DNA of 64,000 nucleotides, from positions 59,595,227 through 59,659,226 of the forward strand of contig OU744732.1 in the NCBI GenBank assembly GCA_916613615.1. Reading direction: 5' to 3'. The position numbers were made by a program, and so were the translations under genes. The DNA comes from Steromphala cineraria (Eukaryota; Mollusca; Gastropoda; Trochida; Trochidae). The stretch's first letter is position 1. Every line of letters begins with the position of its first letter. The notes under the pieces were generated by a model. It saw only the letters and a program-made list of their open reading frames with translations, made no database searches and was not told where the DNA came from. Positions 1 through 12,229 of the stretch are shown here, one piece after another.

Positions 1-1813
1 CATTGTTCCACTGATAATCTGATTGATGCTTTCGGTTTTAAGAATGTCATACATCACTGTTAATTGTCCAGACATATTCTGTCGACCATCTAACACAGAA
101 AGGTTAGTAGATAAATTTCATCAATAACGCGCTGTCTAGTACGTTACAGACCTGGCCTTGCTAAGTACTTTCGTAATTAATGTCAAATGTGACAGGGATA
201 ACATAACTGTTTCCAAACCCTTTCAACAGATGTTATCGACAATGAGTTATCACACAACTTGTTTGGCATCAGTATAGTTTCATTGTTATTTGATTTTTTA
301 TATAAACTTGCAAATGAAAACATGCATTATTAAGAGATGACAATAACCCAATGCATGTTAATGACAACAAATTGTAAACAAAATGCAATTACAGATAATT
401 GATTGAATCAAAATTGATCACCAATGTGTAGAAGAATCGTGATATTTTCGGTTCCATTATCAATCACAAGAGCCACTGATACCTATTCCATGTCCATACA
501 CAAACTAATGCTTCCCTTATATAAGATTATGTATCTGTACACATACGGTAAGTGAAAGATTAACCCAATCAAGATCAAAATGTTTTAACTTATATATATT
601 GTTCATTGAATTATCATTTCTTAAGGAATTTTCTATTCAAAGTGATATTTTTTCATAAAACGCAATATTTCATTAAACACTTACATGTATCTAAAAAGAA
701 TTGCCATCAAGGTCAACATTCCAAGCAAAGTATGATTTTATCATCATAGTCAATATTTCATCAATTCATCTCATCATTCAATGTTTTTTTACAAAGTAAT
801 TTATTCATCAAAATCCAAATGTTGCTGTCTAAAACAAGCATAACGATATATCAATCAAAGTCATTCATTTCATCCAAATGAACTTTTCAAAATGTGACTT
901 TTCTTCGAAGTCATTTTTTTCATCAAACTCAATACATGTATGTCATCCAACACAAAAATAACCCATTAGGCTAATTTTTTTCTCAAACACGTAAAAAAAT
1001 CTACCAAAGTAAACATTTCATCAAAATAGATATTCAATAATGTAATTTGATTTCTTCTCAAAGTATTATTTGCATTAAACACGTTGTTTAATCAAATCAT
1101 TTTATTTATCAGTCAGTTGAAAATATCAAAATCAGCAATTGATCTAGCTATCCCATTTCAGATTGAACTTAGAGTAGTGCTTTACTCACAGTTGGGATAG
1201 CCTAGATAGCGATTTCATCTTAAGATGGGAGGGGATAGATCCACAGTCTGGGTGAAACAGTACGCACATGGCAAGAACTTACCTTACCCTTCGCTATTCC
1301 TCCAATATATTAATTCTATGAATCTACATTTGCAATTTTATACACAAGATCCTTCTGAAGCTGTATATAACTTTAAAAACTTAGTCTATTCACAATTAAA
1401 ATATTTCGATCAACAGTTATGAAAAATTTCATTAAGTTTTATGATTGATAAGAATCAATATTTTAAAATCATTCGGATGGAAATAAACGAATTATTACAA
1501 ACGAGTTTGAAATAAAAGAGTTATCTCCCCTTGGATGCGGACTTTCATTAAAATTGACATTTATCATGCTCTTTCTTTGTGATTATTATTCGCAAAGTTA
1601 GTATCTGTGAAATTTGCAATCATCATATGTAATTGCCAACTAGCAACTACGCTAAATCATTTTAAAATGAAAAAAATTATTCTGTTAATACATCCAAGAA
1701 ATCGGATTATTCATCAAAAAAGTCGCTCTACAGACAGAGCTCCGTACATCATCCATTTCAAAATATGTGCTGCTGAGTTTTTGTTACTTCTAGCGAGCTA
1801 GGGCATCTTTTCT
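1..1813. other. AT-rich DNA without a recognisable gene
   Basis: No frame codes for a recognisable protein. Between about 640 and 1110 a short motif of the type TTTCATCAAA recurs loosely every 20-45 bases. This could be an eroded tandem repeat, but the copies differ too much to define a unit. The short open frames at 1225-1422 and 1607-1801 have no family signature. Confidence 0.4.
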
Positions 1814-1871
1814 GACTGGCCGAGCGGTTGATTTCAGAGTTCAACGGGATGACCCGCCTTACCGGCCAGTC
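1814..1871 (+). other. tRNA-like hairpin with an A-box-like sequence
   Basis: The stretch is bounded by a 9-base inverted repeat, GACTGGCCG and CGGCCAGTC. It contains TGGCCGAGCGGTT, which matches the A box and D-arm start of class II tRNAs (Ser/Leu). A GAGTTCAACG stretch follows and resembles a poor B box. No full cloverleaf forms, so this is more likely a tRNA relic or SINE head than a working tRNA. Confidence 0.25.
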
Positions 1872-2285
1872 TTAGATCAACAGTACTAGTATGACCTAAT
1901 ATAAACCTGTTAATCTAAATTTATTGACATTGGTCTATTCAAGGTTGGCTTTGAAGTACATCAGGCAGAAGCCTAATCATATTTCCTTTAGGATATCCAT
2001 GCTTCCCATACGACATCCTCAGAGATATCAGTTGCAATGTCCGTAACGTAACATATACTGATGGAAACGAATAAGGGAACGCTTAATTACTGTTAACTTA
2101 TGTCTGGCATGTTCCGTTTGTTCGAGGCTGCATGGGGCCATTATAATCTGAAAATGTTGAAGTTTACTTTCACTGAAAAGGATATCGTGCACGTGAAAAT
2201 TGATTTCCATGAACATCATGCATGGCAACGTCCATTTAACCTTCAAGGAGTCAACGAATGTCAGTGTACATTTACCTTCAGAATC

Positions 2286-2663
2286 ATGCCAAGAGCATAC
2301 CTTTCTGATAATGAGAAATGGCAGGCTATCGGGTGCATAAACAGCGGTTAATCAATATGCCAGACAGCTAGACAATTTAACAAGTCTAAAAGTGTGATTT
2401 CGCGACTGTGGAACCGGTACCGTCAGACAGGGAACGTAAAGATTAGACCAGGTCGTGATCCAAAACGTAAAACAACGCCCCGAAACTACCGCCAGCTGGT
2501 GCTGCTGTCCTTACGTAACCGATTTAAACCAGCATCAAAAATAAACTCTGAGTTCAGGGCAGTAACGAGACTAAGAATTTGTGACCGTACTGTCAGAAAC
2601 AGACTTAAAGCAGCAGGCTTAAAGTCATATAGTCCTGTTGTTGGGGTGAGGCTGACTCTAATT
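2286..2663 (+). pseudogene. Tc1-like transposase N-terminal fragment
   Basis: The frame reads as the N-terminal paired-type helix-turn-helix region of a Tc1/mariner transposase. It starts near MPRAYLSDNEKWQAIG and continues through a QTARQFNKSKSVISRLW recognition-helix segment, then an RPGRDPKRKTTPR linker and a second DNA-binding module around the DRTVRNRLKAAGL residues. One in-frame TAA at 2349-2351 breaks the first helix-turn-helix. Homology stops at about 2663, just before where the DDE catalytic domain should begin, and CAT-rich sequence follows. No terminal inverted repeats are visible. It is a dead, truncated copy that can no longer make transposase. Confidence 0.8.
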
Positions 2664-2789
2664 AGTCATTATCATCATCATCATTACAATAGTAGTGGAA
2701 ATAAGGGGAACTCAGCCAGCTTTGCTGATGATGAAGATATTCGAACTAGTCATCATCATCATTTCTATTAATAGTGGAACTTAGTAGTT

Positions 2790-3010
2790 GTAGAAGCGGT
2801 TAATATAATAATGATAACACTTTATTATCTTAAGTACAAGGAAATTCGGGTTGTGCCTTAGCACCCGGCAGCCACAGTGCAGCGCCAGTTAATGTGTTGT
2901 TTCGTCTTTACAATGCTTTACAACTCCCATCTGTTAACGTCTTTTGGTATGACGCGATTGGGAATCGAACCCCGGTCTTCGATTCAGCAGAAGCATCGTC
3001 GTTGAAAAAC
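2790..3010 (-). repeat. possible tRNA-derived SINE
   Basis: Read on the minus strand, the segment has a good pol III B box (GGTTCGATTCCC within 2950-2985) and ends in an AT-rich ATAATAAAGTG...ATTATTA tail near 2795-2815. This order, B box then body then simple AT tail, is what a tRNA-derived SINE shows. I cannot find a convincing A box or target-site duplication, so the assignment is tentative. Confidence 0.35.
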
Positions 3011-5148
3011 AATAAGTTAAGTGAAGCATGTGTATCCTACTACATGTTAAGTGGAGAAATACTGCCATAAACAACAGTAGCAAGGTATTCCTTCCAATCA
3101 TTTCCGCGAGAAGAACGGATCGTCAAAGGCAATAAGCGAACGAAACAGTGAGATTTTATCTTGGAAATTGCAAATATCTGCAGACACTTTTGATCGGACG
3201 ACTTCTATGTGTCTCAGAAGCATTAATTTAATCAGCAGCAAGACGAAATTTATTGATGACCTGGATACATCTCAGGGCGTGACACTAATCAGAAATACAT
3301 GGTTAAATCACAAAAATCAGTCGAAGAGCCTGTACATAGAAAATATTTGCTTAATAGTGGCGCCAGAAATATTAGCCACATATCAAAAGTCAATTGGTAT
3401 TTGCAAATGACATAAAAGCATAAAGTACATCTATAACAAATCAAATATACTATTTCTGGATATCAGAAGGTTAACGTTGTCAAACAAAGTTGTTTTATCT
3501 AATGATAGCTTAGCTTATAAAAAAGTTTTAATTATAATTTTAATCCCGTTTGCGCACTAGTTTGTTCTTAACGAATTCTTTATTGTATGTTGTAAATGGT
3601 TGGTTTGATTTTTATTAAGGATTCAGCCAATTCTTCATTGGATTAAAATATGTTATGTTGTAAATTGCTGAAATATTAAAAAAGATAATTATCATCGATA
3701 CCATAGACCAAAACATTCTTATTTCCAAGCTAACAACTAAATGATTGAATAGTTGAGATTTCTTATCACATTCCCCAATGTATTATAGAATGTTTGGAAT
3801 ATTAACCATAATCTGTTTCTTGAAAATATACATATGATAAATGGACATCAAAATCATGGCCTCAAGCAACATTCGTTAATTACCCAACCGGATCTTTCGA
3901 ACATTACTTGGTCTTGTTAGGAGTCACTCATTCATGAAATAGTTCAATCATGCGTCAGAGGGTCAAAACCAATAGAATGATTAGTCGTTCCCTTGTTAAT
4001 CAGAGGGGTTTTATACTGATTGTCATTAGTTCATTTTCAACCTAAGTTGTGTTCATATACTTTATTACAAAAGACACTTAGTTACGTTATATATGTATAT
4101 TCCTTGGATGTTCTACTCCATCAATTACACGACATAGAAACTTCAGGAAATAAAACAGTTACCAGGATGTAAGCCCTATTGGGAAATCATTCTTTGTACA
4201 ACATCAGGAAAATATAGGTTGAGTATAAGTATCTCTTGATCCCAACTTACATGTGTTCAAGCATTAATTGTTTTCTAGATTGAATGCAATATTTATACAT
4301 TCGCCTGAAGAAAAGAAAGCTATTTGTTGGGCTTAGGGAAATCATAATCTGAAATAAAGAATATGCTATGAAACGTGTTGTGTCTCCATTGGCTGAATGA
4401 TAAATGAATATCCTGAACGTCGTCTAAAAGGTGATTTGTGTAAGTTTACAATATATTTTTTCATTTTCATTTTCATTTCAACAATCATTAGTTTTACATG
4501 ACATTTCATTGTATTAAATTGTAATTATCTAAACGATATTTGTAAGGCACACCAAAATACGTTACCACAATTCTTTCACGACAGTAACTGACATATGATG
4601 TCGATATTGCTGAAATTTGAATTTCAAAAAGTGAAAAGGTTTATGTTAAACTACAGGAAGAGATCTAAACTAGATCTGGAAAGTATAATTGGCTGATATA
4701 ATGCATTCATCTCTGTTTATTAGCTTAGCAATAGTTCAACAAACCTGTCAGCTATGACACATTGAAATAACAGCTCCACATGTTATTCATAACCCTTTGA
4801 TTTATTCGACCTATGAATTTGGTTAGGGATGTTTAACTCGGTTGAGAGAGTGATATGTAGCATGATACTAATATGATACTAATGTGAAATTCATGTAGCT
4901 AAGGGTGGAGTATGGACAAGGACTTTTATACTGCCTACTTTTGACATTTAGAGGGAGATGAACATTACCAATTAAGTATAATGTTGTACTCCTATGATGA
5001 TAAATATGTCCATTTCGCACAACTAGACATAAGCCAACCTAGATAATAAATAATCTTCATAATAAAAAGAAGAGCCCTCCGTTGTTAAACTGAAAATTGA
5101 GTTGAGTAGAGCACTTTTTACAAAGGAGCAATGGTCTAGAAATAAACT
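3011..5148. other. no gene recognised
   Basis: AT-rich sequence with only short open frames, such as 3168-3410, which lack codon structure or family motifs. No splice-bounded exon or repeat boundary can be supported here. Confidence 0.4.
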
Positions 5149-5539
5149 GTTTTCAACTTCAAACATTCTCTCCCCATAGAGGCAGATACAGTCAAGAAAT
5201 GTTGATACAGCCCCTATTATGTTACGCCGAGTTTGTGGGATGGAATCTTAGACGCTGTATTGGAGGCAAACAAAGATTGTTGTGCAATCAGCGACTCTGT
5301 TCTTACATCATCATTTTGGCTACTAAATGATGGCAAAGGCAGTTTGAAATGAACCACACCTTCCATGCGAGAAGCGTTGTCATTTGCTTGAGAAATTCAA
5401 ATGGATTGTGGTGCAAATTTTGTCCGCTAGAGGAAACTGCCGGAACCCACGGATTTCGGCGTAATATAACAGAGGCTGTATCAATATTACATGACTTGAT
5501 CTGCCTCTGTGGGTAGAGAATGACTTCAAATGGAAAACG
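5149..5539. mobile_element. inverted-repeat MITE-like element
   Basis: Two arms of about 80 bases, 5149-5236 and 5452-5539, are inverted copies with roughly 85% identity. Shared blocks include AGAGGCAGAT, TTGATACAGCC and TTACGCCGA. About 215 bases of unrelated interior separate them. The interior has no open frame, so this is a non-autonomous element or foldback repeat. Target duplications are not clear, so the superfamily is unassigned. Confidence 0.65.
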
Positions 5540-8446
5540 TCAATACTTTATACTTTTAACAAAGTTTATGAAATTGAAAACATGAGCAGTGATTGCTACT
5601 TTTTGAAGTCTTGTCGATCCAAATGAAAATACTCCGATGTGAATCAACAGAAAACATCAGGAACTTAATTAAAGACAAGATAAATGTATCAGCAATAATC
5701 ACTTAATCAAGATTCTGTAATAATTTTATAATGCTTTGATGTCACCTATGACGTGGTAATCTATATGGGCCTGCGACGGCTAGTAACTCTATTTTAAGGT
5801 TTTTTTAAATTTTGGAATAACGGTTATAAACAGAATATCATATTCGTGCCCATGATATACTATGTTAACGACATTCGTACCTAAATATAAGTACATCCCT
5901 CGCTCGGGAAATACTATATTTAGCCACTCGTGTTGTAAATATGGTATGTCATGGACACTCGTATAGCATCCTCTATAAATTTTGGCTTTCTTCTTCAAAC
6001 AACTAAAAACCAAAACTTTCAGAATTTTTTTTTCAGAGACATAAACAGTTGTCATATTTCTGACAAACAAACAGTGTTTAGATATGTTCATTATATTCAT
6101 GGTGTGTTCATCATATTCATGGAGCTCTTTTTCTATTTTACATTTATTGTTTTACAAACTGTGTGTGCAAGGAAATTTGCTAATGGAAACATTCTATGGA
6201 AATGAATAGAACCTGAGGTGTTGAAATCAATTGACCTCCAAAAACAGGGTCTCTAAATATCGATTTTGCATATGCCCTGTCCTATATAAATCCACGACAG
6301 TGGTCATCTCATCATACTCGCAAGACAGGATGAAAGGAGATATTGAAAATTATTGACGGAAGTGGATCAAACTGGCCTACTAGCTAAATGTAATCAATTC
6401 CCGTTTAATGTCCCTCAATCGATATCAAATTCAGTGACTGTAACAAGTAACATATATAGTACTACGATCCTTTAACATTCATGTCTAAATTATACTGTTC
6501 ATCGTTTAATAAGGACCACATTCTTATTGCAGGACACATGTTAGTATTTCTACATTTCACATCTTTCTGTCTTTTGATTTATTGCTGTGGAACCAATGGA
6601 CTTAAACGTTGTGGCAGGACTATTCCATTTATCTTTCAAAGTATACGTATACATAGTATACGACTGACAATTTTTTTTCTCCTATTCTAAATCTAAACAA
6701 GTAAAATTTATTCCATGCTGTTGTTATTTGCCAATTCTCACTTGTGTCGATGCAAATGATGTTTGCTGAGTCAGTCAAATTGTTTATCCTACATCATGTA
6801 AGAATCTCGATCATTGATTGATTCACGTGACCCTGGATAACTACTGATATCACCCTCTTGAACAGAAAGATAAATTATCTATACCCTGAACCAATCAGAA
6901 AAAAAGCCTGCAAATTGAACTTATTTTTATACCCCACCATGAAAAAATCTGGCAAATTAAGCCCTTTGAAAAGTATGTTTCGTTGAATATATTGATGTTA
7001 CCTTTGCTCAAATGATATGTAGCTTTAACAAACTAAAGTCAAAGTAATTGCAAGCTATACAAAAACATACATGTTACCATATTTATCTTATTGTTTTCTG
7101 TTTGAAATGTTTCTCGTCTAAAAAAAAGTCAATATCGTGTCGTGACTTTCTTGATCATGCATATGAGAATCGCTTGACATTTATTCACTGTTACCTTGTG
7201 TGCCTTGCAGGGGGAGTTGTTTAACATGCAATTTATGCGTCAGGAACTGCGTTCATAGAAAAAAGATCCTCTGGCTAAGCGAGGCACTGACATGATTGAT
7301 GATGCATGTTATAAAAACAACGCTACCGGTTTGTGACCATCGCCTTTGTCAAGTACCCAAGCAGTTTTAACGTTTTTTAATGTCTGTTGTGTCTAAACAT
7401 TCGGTTTTAACATTGCGTCATAGGGATACATAGTTCACTTGACAGGTTTAATGCTCGTTCTGCTTGTTGCATAAAACCTTTCGCGGGAATGGTAAAAATT
7501 CCTATCACGAGCTACGCAATGTTATAACTAATAATGTTGTCGCGTTAAAGTTTCGTTTTATTAAATGTTTGCGTCGAGTTGTGCTTTGTTAACGTCTTTA
7601 ATAACATCCTCAATGACCATGTATTAATTAGCTAAGTCTTTATTTGGAGCGTCATGCGAGTTTAAGTGAACACAATTATCTGCATAAGTACAACATTTAT
7701 TGTAAAAGGAAATATGTTTGGTATGAAGAACATGAGAGTATATGAATATGAGAATGTGGAAATTAGGAATATGGAATTGGGAATATGGAATTTGTAATGC
7801 CATGAACCATATTGTGAGGATTTTAAACAGGAAACAAATTGAAGAGAAACTGAAACTTTATATTCTTTATTTTTGTGAGAAGTTAGAGTCTTGAGAACAT
7901 GAATTAGAATATTAAAGACAAGTTGTTATGAACGAGCCACATAACACAACACTACCATTAATATCCAACATTTTGTATTTTCATCAATTTTCTTTTAACT
8001 AATATGGCAACAAATGATTCAGAGTAATTTCTCATCAATGCATGTGGTAAATGTTCAAATACAGGTCGTTATTCCTTATCTGACTGAAAACCCATTACGC
8101 AAGGATGCCTTTTCGCCATCTGCACAATCTCATATCAACACCCTTTATTATTTTATAGCATTCCAACCTACCGGTCATGAAACAACTTGTCAAGAAGATT
8201 GAGGCATTTCCCTTGAGTGGTCAGATAATATTATAAATATTGGAAAATTGAAAAATGAAAAGTATGTGTGGTTAATCTTCCGTTCAAGGCTCGAAACCAT
8301 CATGGCAGAAGATTGCGACCTTCAGATGATGGCGGAGGATTTAACATGAGAACACCTTTCTTTTGCTGTGCAGAGAAGATCTCCACTGAAGCATGACCTT
8401 GAGTTTGTGTCAGTGACGGTTTTCTCTATGCATTTTCAACAACCGT
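5540..8446. other. no gene recognised
   Basis: AT-rich DNA. Short open frames at 5951-6205, 6481-6690 and 8014-8202 show no domain or splice support. A short GAATATGG-type tandem patch lies at 7740-7800. Confidence 0.4.
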
Positions 8447-8450
8447 TTAA

Positions 8451-8810
8451 AGGGGCAGTAGCACGTTTTTAGGGGGAATATGAGGTGATGTCAGGAAAAT
8501 GAAAATTAATGGTTCCAATAATTGAAAGACAATGTATTTAAACTAAATGGAGCAGTAATATTTCAAATATTTAACATAAAGTTTAGCCATGCGATTCCTT
8601 TTTCTTACAGAAAATGAATTAAAGGTGTTCACACAAAAATGGCGGCCTATGTATTTTATATGAATCTTCATACTTTGTCCTCCGACTATGGATGATTGAC
8701 TTGTGTAATGACATTTTTGACACTGTCAAAATAATACATTTAACATCAACTTACAACTATCACTGAAAATTTTAAAATATAAAATTATCAAAAAACGTGC
8801 TACTGCCCCT
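8451..8810. mobile_element. TTAA-flanked MITE, copy 1
   Basis: The element begins AGGGGCAGTAGCACGTTTTT and ends with the inverted copy, an inverted repeat of about 20 bases or more. It is flanked on both sides by TTAA (8447-8450 and 8811-8814). The 360-base interior has no open frame. TTAA is the target used by piggyBac and Kolobok transposons. The AGGGG ends are unlike the usual piggyBac CCY start, so Kolobok-type mobilisation is my inference. A related copy lies at 46355-46677 and a long relative at 17354-26738. Confidence 0.85.
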
Positions 8811-8814
8811 TTAA

Positions 8815-9402
8815 ATTATTACGTATTATAAATTTCCTTTGTCAAATGGCAAGGTCAATATTTTATCACCAGATCACAAATTCCTTATTTGGCAAAATGG
8901 CAAGTCTTTTTACGCCATCAACATCGGCCGCAATATATCTACACCTTTTGTGAAAGGGTACATTATTTACAGGCAAGCTGTATGTTTAATCAATAATGAC
9001 TAAAGTCAGTTGTATATATTACATTTCCGTTTTTGAATATCTCATGATAACCACGTATGTACAACGATAGGAAACACTTTTGTTTTGTTTTAAACCTTGG
9101 GATACGAAATTATTTCAATACCTTAATAGACACTCTTTGTTATGACACATAACGCAATTCAATTAAGATCTATTCCGATGATACGACCATACTGAACTAG
9201 CACGTTTGATGTGTGTGTTTGGACAGACATCCCTTTATATCTGATAAATGAACTAATACGTGAACCTTTAAACAATATAACACTTTTTAAATTCAAACTC
9301 TGGTAGCAGGATTTGATTTTTGACTCAGTTGAAAATTTGGTAACGTCTCTCTTGTTAATCAGTTGCAAAAACTCCAGAAAGTATCTTTATTTTTGAACAT
9401 TT
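8815..9402. other. no gene recognised
   Basis: AT-rich spacer between the MITE and the tyrosine-recombinase retrotransposon. The only longer open frame (9159-9368, minus) has no family features. Confidence 0.4.
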
Positions 9403-9570
9403 AAGTGTATTTCATATTGAAATATATTTAAAACAAGTCAGATTATCTCCCTTTACCTTTAAGGTTTTATAATATTCTTTATTCCAGGAAGAGTTACTTC
9501 CCTTAGTTATATTTCTCCGGCTTTTAAGGAAGCAGCATGGCTGACGGCAGCGTCACGTCAAAACACGAAA
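9403..9570 (+). repeat. split direct repeat A1
   Basis: 168 bases that recur at 13291-13458 at a constant offset of 3888. Both copies end with a short ATG frame starting MADGSVTSKHE. This is the left terminus of the YR element. In this class the A and B halves join in the circular DNA intermediate used for recombinase-mediated integration. Confidence 0.85.
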
Positions 9571-9619
9571 ATATTTAGTAGGCCTATTATTCGAGTGTTT
9601 TTGTTTGAAATCTCGGAAT

Positions 9620-10620
9620 ATGGATAAGAAAACGTTTGCTGCTATGGCTGGGCTTATGAAGACTGAGCAGGAAGGTACGGCCTTGTTCGATTGCGTCTAC
9701 CATGTGCTGTTGCTGACGCTTTGAGAGAGGAAGGTTTTGCGACACGTGAGGCTTTGCTTGGCATACAGGCTGAAGATTTTGACATTCTTAAATTGAAGAC
9801 TGGTCATCGTCGTGCAATCGAGTCTGCTATAAGTGCAATGAAAACTAAAGAAGCGACCATGGCAGCTACGGGTGGCAAGCAGGGTGGAAAACCGGATCGA
9901 TTCACCGGACCGAATCCCGTGGGAATTCTTGACCAGTTGTTGGGTCAAGCTAATGCAGATGACAAGCAGCAAGGTCGACGTGTTTCAGAGCGAATGGATT
10001 TGGATCCATCTGTTTATCTTCGGCGTGGTAAGGCAGCAGAAAGACCATTGTACATTGTTGACTTTTTACCTAAATTAGGGTTACATGCTAAAGATTGCGA
10101 GGAAGTTGAGTTAGGGGATGGTGTTACCATTAAACTAAATGAACAAAAGAAATCCAAGTTGGAAACTGTTAGCCCTGCCCAATGGATCTCTGCAAATGCT
10201 TGCATTATGGCGGAGTTAATACGTACTGACCAATTAAATGAGCATAGTAGTGTTGACTATCTGGCGTACACTGCTAAGATCGGCGAGTTGGCTTGTCGGT
10301 ATACTTGGATATCGGTTCTCGCATATGATTGTGAATATAGGGAGAAACAGGCAGAATTCCAGTTTCGATGGGGTGCCGATGGTCAACATCTGACCACAGT
10401 GCGTCTCAAAGAGAGAGGCAGTACCGTGAATACTGCACCGAAAAAATTCCAAAATAGTTTCAGAGGAGCGAGGCAGACTAAACCAGTTTGTTGGCAATTC
10501 AACAAAGGCAAGTACTTTTACGGGACAAGGTGTAACTATGACCATGTCTGCTCCTCGTGTGGTAAAGATCACCCCCTGACAGAGCACGACCAGTCGGGTG
10601 ACAAGCCAGATAAAGAATAG
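9620..10620 (+). pseudogene. gag-like ORF1 of the YR retrotransposon
   Basis: The frame most likely starts at the ATG at 9620 (MDKKTFAAMAG), where a frame change before 9691 separates it from the main 309-residue frame 9691-10620. The N-terminal region has a short helical module (LREEGFATREALLGIQ ... ILKLKTGHRRAIESAI) resembling SAM-like folds seen in ORF1 of these elements. The C-terminus has a cysteine/histidine cluster: CWQFNKG, then CNYDHVCSSCGKDHP. The position where a cysteine is expected after GK is Tyr here. The product would package element RNA. The frame ends with TAG at 10618-10620 directly before, and in the same frame as, the reverse transcriptase region. Confidence 0.7.
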
Positions 10621-12140
10621 GGAATACCTGTCACTCATCCAGTCGTCGCATCACCCTTTACTTCCGATTATCTAGCGTCCAAAAACTCTCTTTCATCGAA
10701 ACTATCGATTTGGGAATCTGAATTAGAATGTGATACAGACAGAGAATATCTAATGAATGGCTTGGAATATGGTTTTAGAATTTCTGACTCTGATATTTGT
10801 CCACATAAAGCTATTTCACAAAACCATAAATCTGCAGTCAGCGTTGAAAATAAAGAACTTGTTGAAAAAGAAATTAAAAAGCAAATTGATCTGGGACATT
10901 ATATAGTTTCTACTGATAGTCCTACAATAGTAAGTCCAATGGCTGCAATTCCGAAGGATATTTCCAGTGTTAGACTGATACATGATGGCAGTCGCCCTGT
11001 CGGTGAGGCAATGAATGATTACGCGACGTCTCCGCCGATCCAGTTTCAAACTTTACAAGATGCATGTGCTATGGCAAAGCCGGATTTCTACATGGCGAAA
11101 GTAGACATTAAATCTGCGTAAAGATCAGTTGGAATACACCCGCTAGACTATAAATTGACAGGGTTACAGTGGATTTTTTCAAATGATAGTAACCCGACTT
11201 TGCTCTTTGATTCACGCCTGCCTTTTGGATCTAGATTAGGACCAAGCGTGTTTCATCGTTTATCACAGTCGGTCAGAAGGATGATGCGCTGCGTGGATTC
11301 AAATACCTTGTGGTATATATTGACGACTTTTTTATTTGTGCACCAACGTATGACGAGTGCAATTACGCACTACACACTCTGCTCAACCTGCTTGGTCGTC
11401 TCGGGTTTGAGATAAGTTGGAGTAAGGTGGTTGGTCCATCGCAGAAAATAACCTTTCTAGGGTAGATATAGATACACTTGAGTGTAAGATAAGTCTGGGA
11501 GAACAGAAACTGGATAAGATGAAAACAGAGTTAGCTAAGTTTGCTAACAGGAAAAGGGCTTCAAAAAGACAAATGCAGAGTTTAGCAGGATTATTAAACT
11601 GGGCATGTAATGTGGTACGGGGAGGCAGATTTTTTCTCCGTCGCATTTTAGACAACACAGGCGTGCTAAAACGTCAGTCTGATAAGCTTGGTGGATGTCA
11701 TATCTCGCAGTGTTCGATGGAACTGTTTATTACTACACTTACGACAAAGTTCCGGTGCATGTCGATGCCAGTACGACGGCAACAGGTATTTTCACACACG
11801 GTAAGTGGCAGTACTCTCAGTGGGCAGCAGATTGGCCAGCAGCAGACGTTCTGCATATCAATTACAAAGAAGTTCTCGGATTGCTTCATGCAGGACGCCG
11901 ATGGGCTAAACAGTGGTGCAATAAGCTTGTGATTGTGTACACAGATAGTGTAGTAGCAAAGGCTATAATTAATAGAGGAAGGTGTAAACAGGAATTAGTA
12001 AACCAGAGCTTGAGGGAATTATTTTGGATGAGTGCAAAATATAACGTCACTATAAAAGCTATGCATATCCCAGCCAAGTTAAATGTAATCCCCGATACAA
12101 TATCTCGTCTTCATGAAAGGGGAAAGTTTGATAAATTGTG
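10621..12140 (+). pseudogene. reverse transcriptase / RNase H of the YR retrotransposon, broken
   Basis: The region reads as DIRS/Ngaro-type reverse transcriptase followed by RNase H. The RT fingers and palm lie at about 10900-11260 and carry MAAIPK, VRLIHDGSR and a MAKVDIKSA block. The catalytic YIDDF motif is at 11316-11330. RNase H follows with VHVDAS, an NYKEV glutamate, VYTDS and IPDTISR. Breaks are a TAA in frame at 11119-11121 at a position where an aromatic residue is expected, a frame change between about 11280 and 11295, another near 11462 next to a TAG, and another near 11695. It cannot produce a working polymerase without repair. I do not give a corrected translation. Confidence 0.82.
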
Positions 12141-12229
12141 CGTGTTACTTGGAAGCTGGAGGAAGTCTTTCGTTTGTCCAATAGCATTGTGTCGTGAACT
12201 TATATCGTCCATGTCTGTCAGATCATTAG

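Noticed and set aside
2660..2770. His-rich peptide tail (repeated CAT codons)
   Set aside because: It is simple-sequence DNA (CATCAT) after the truncated Tc1 fragment.
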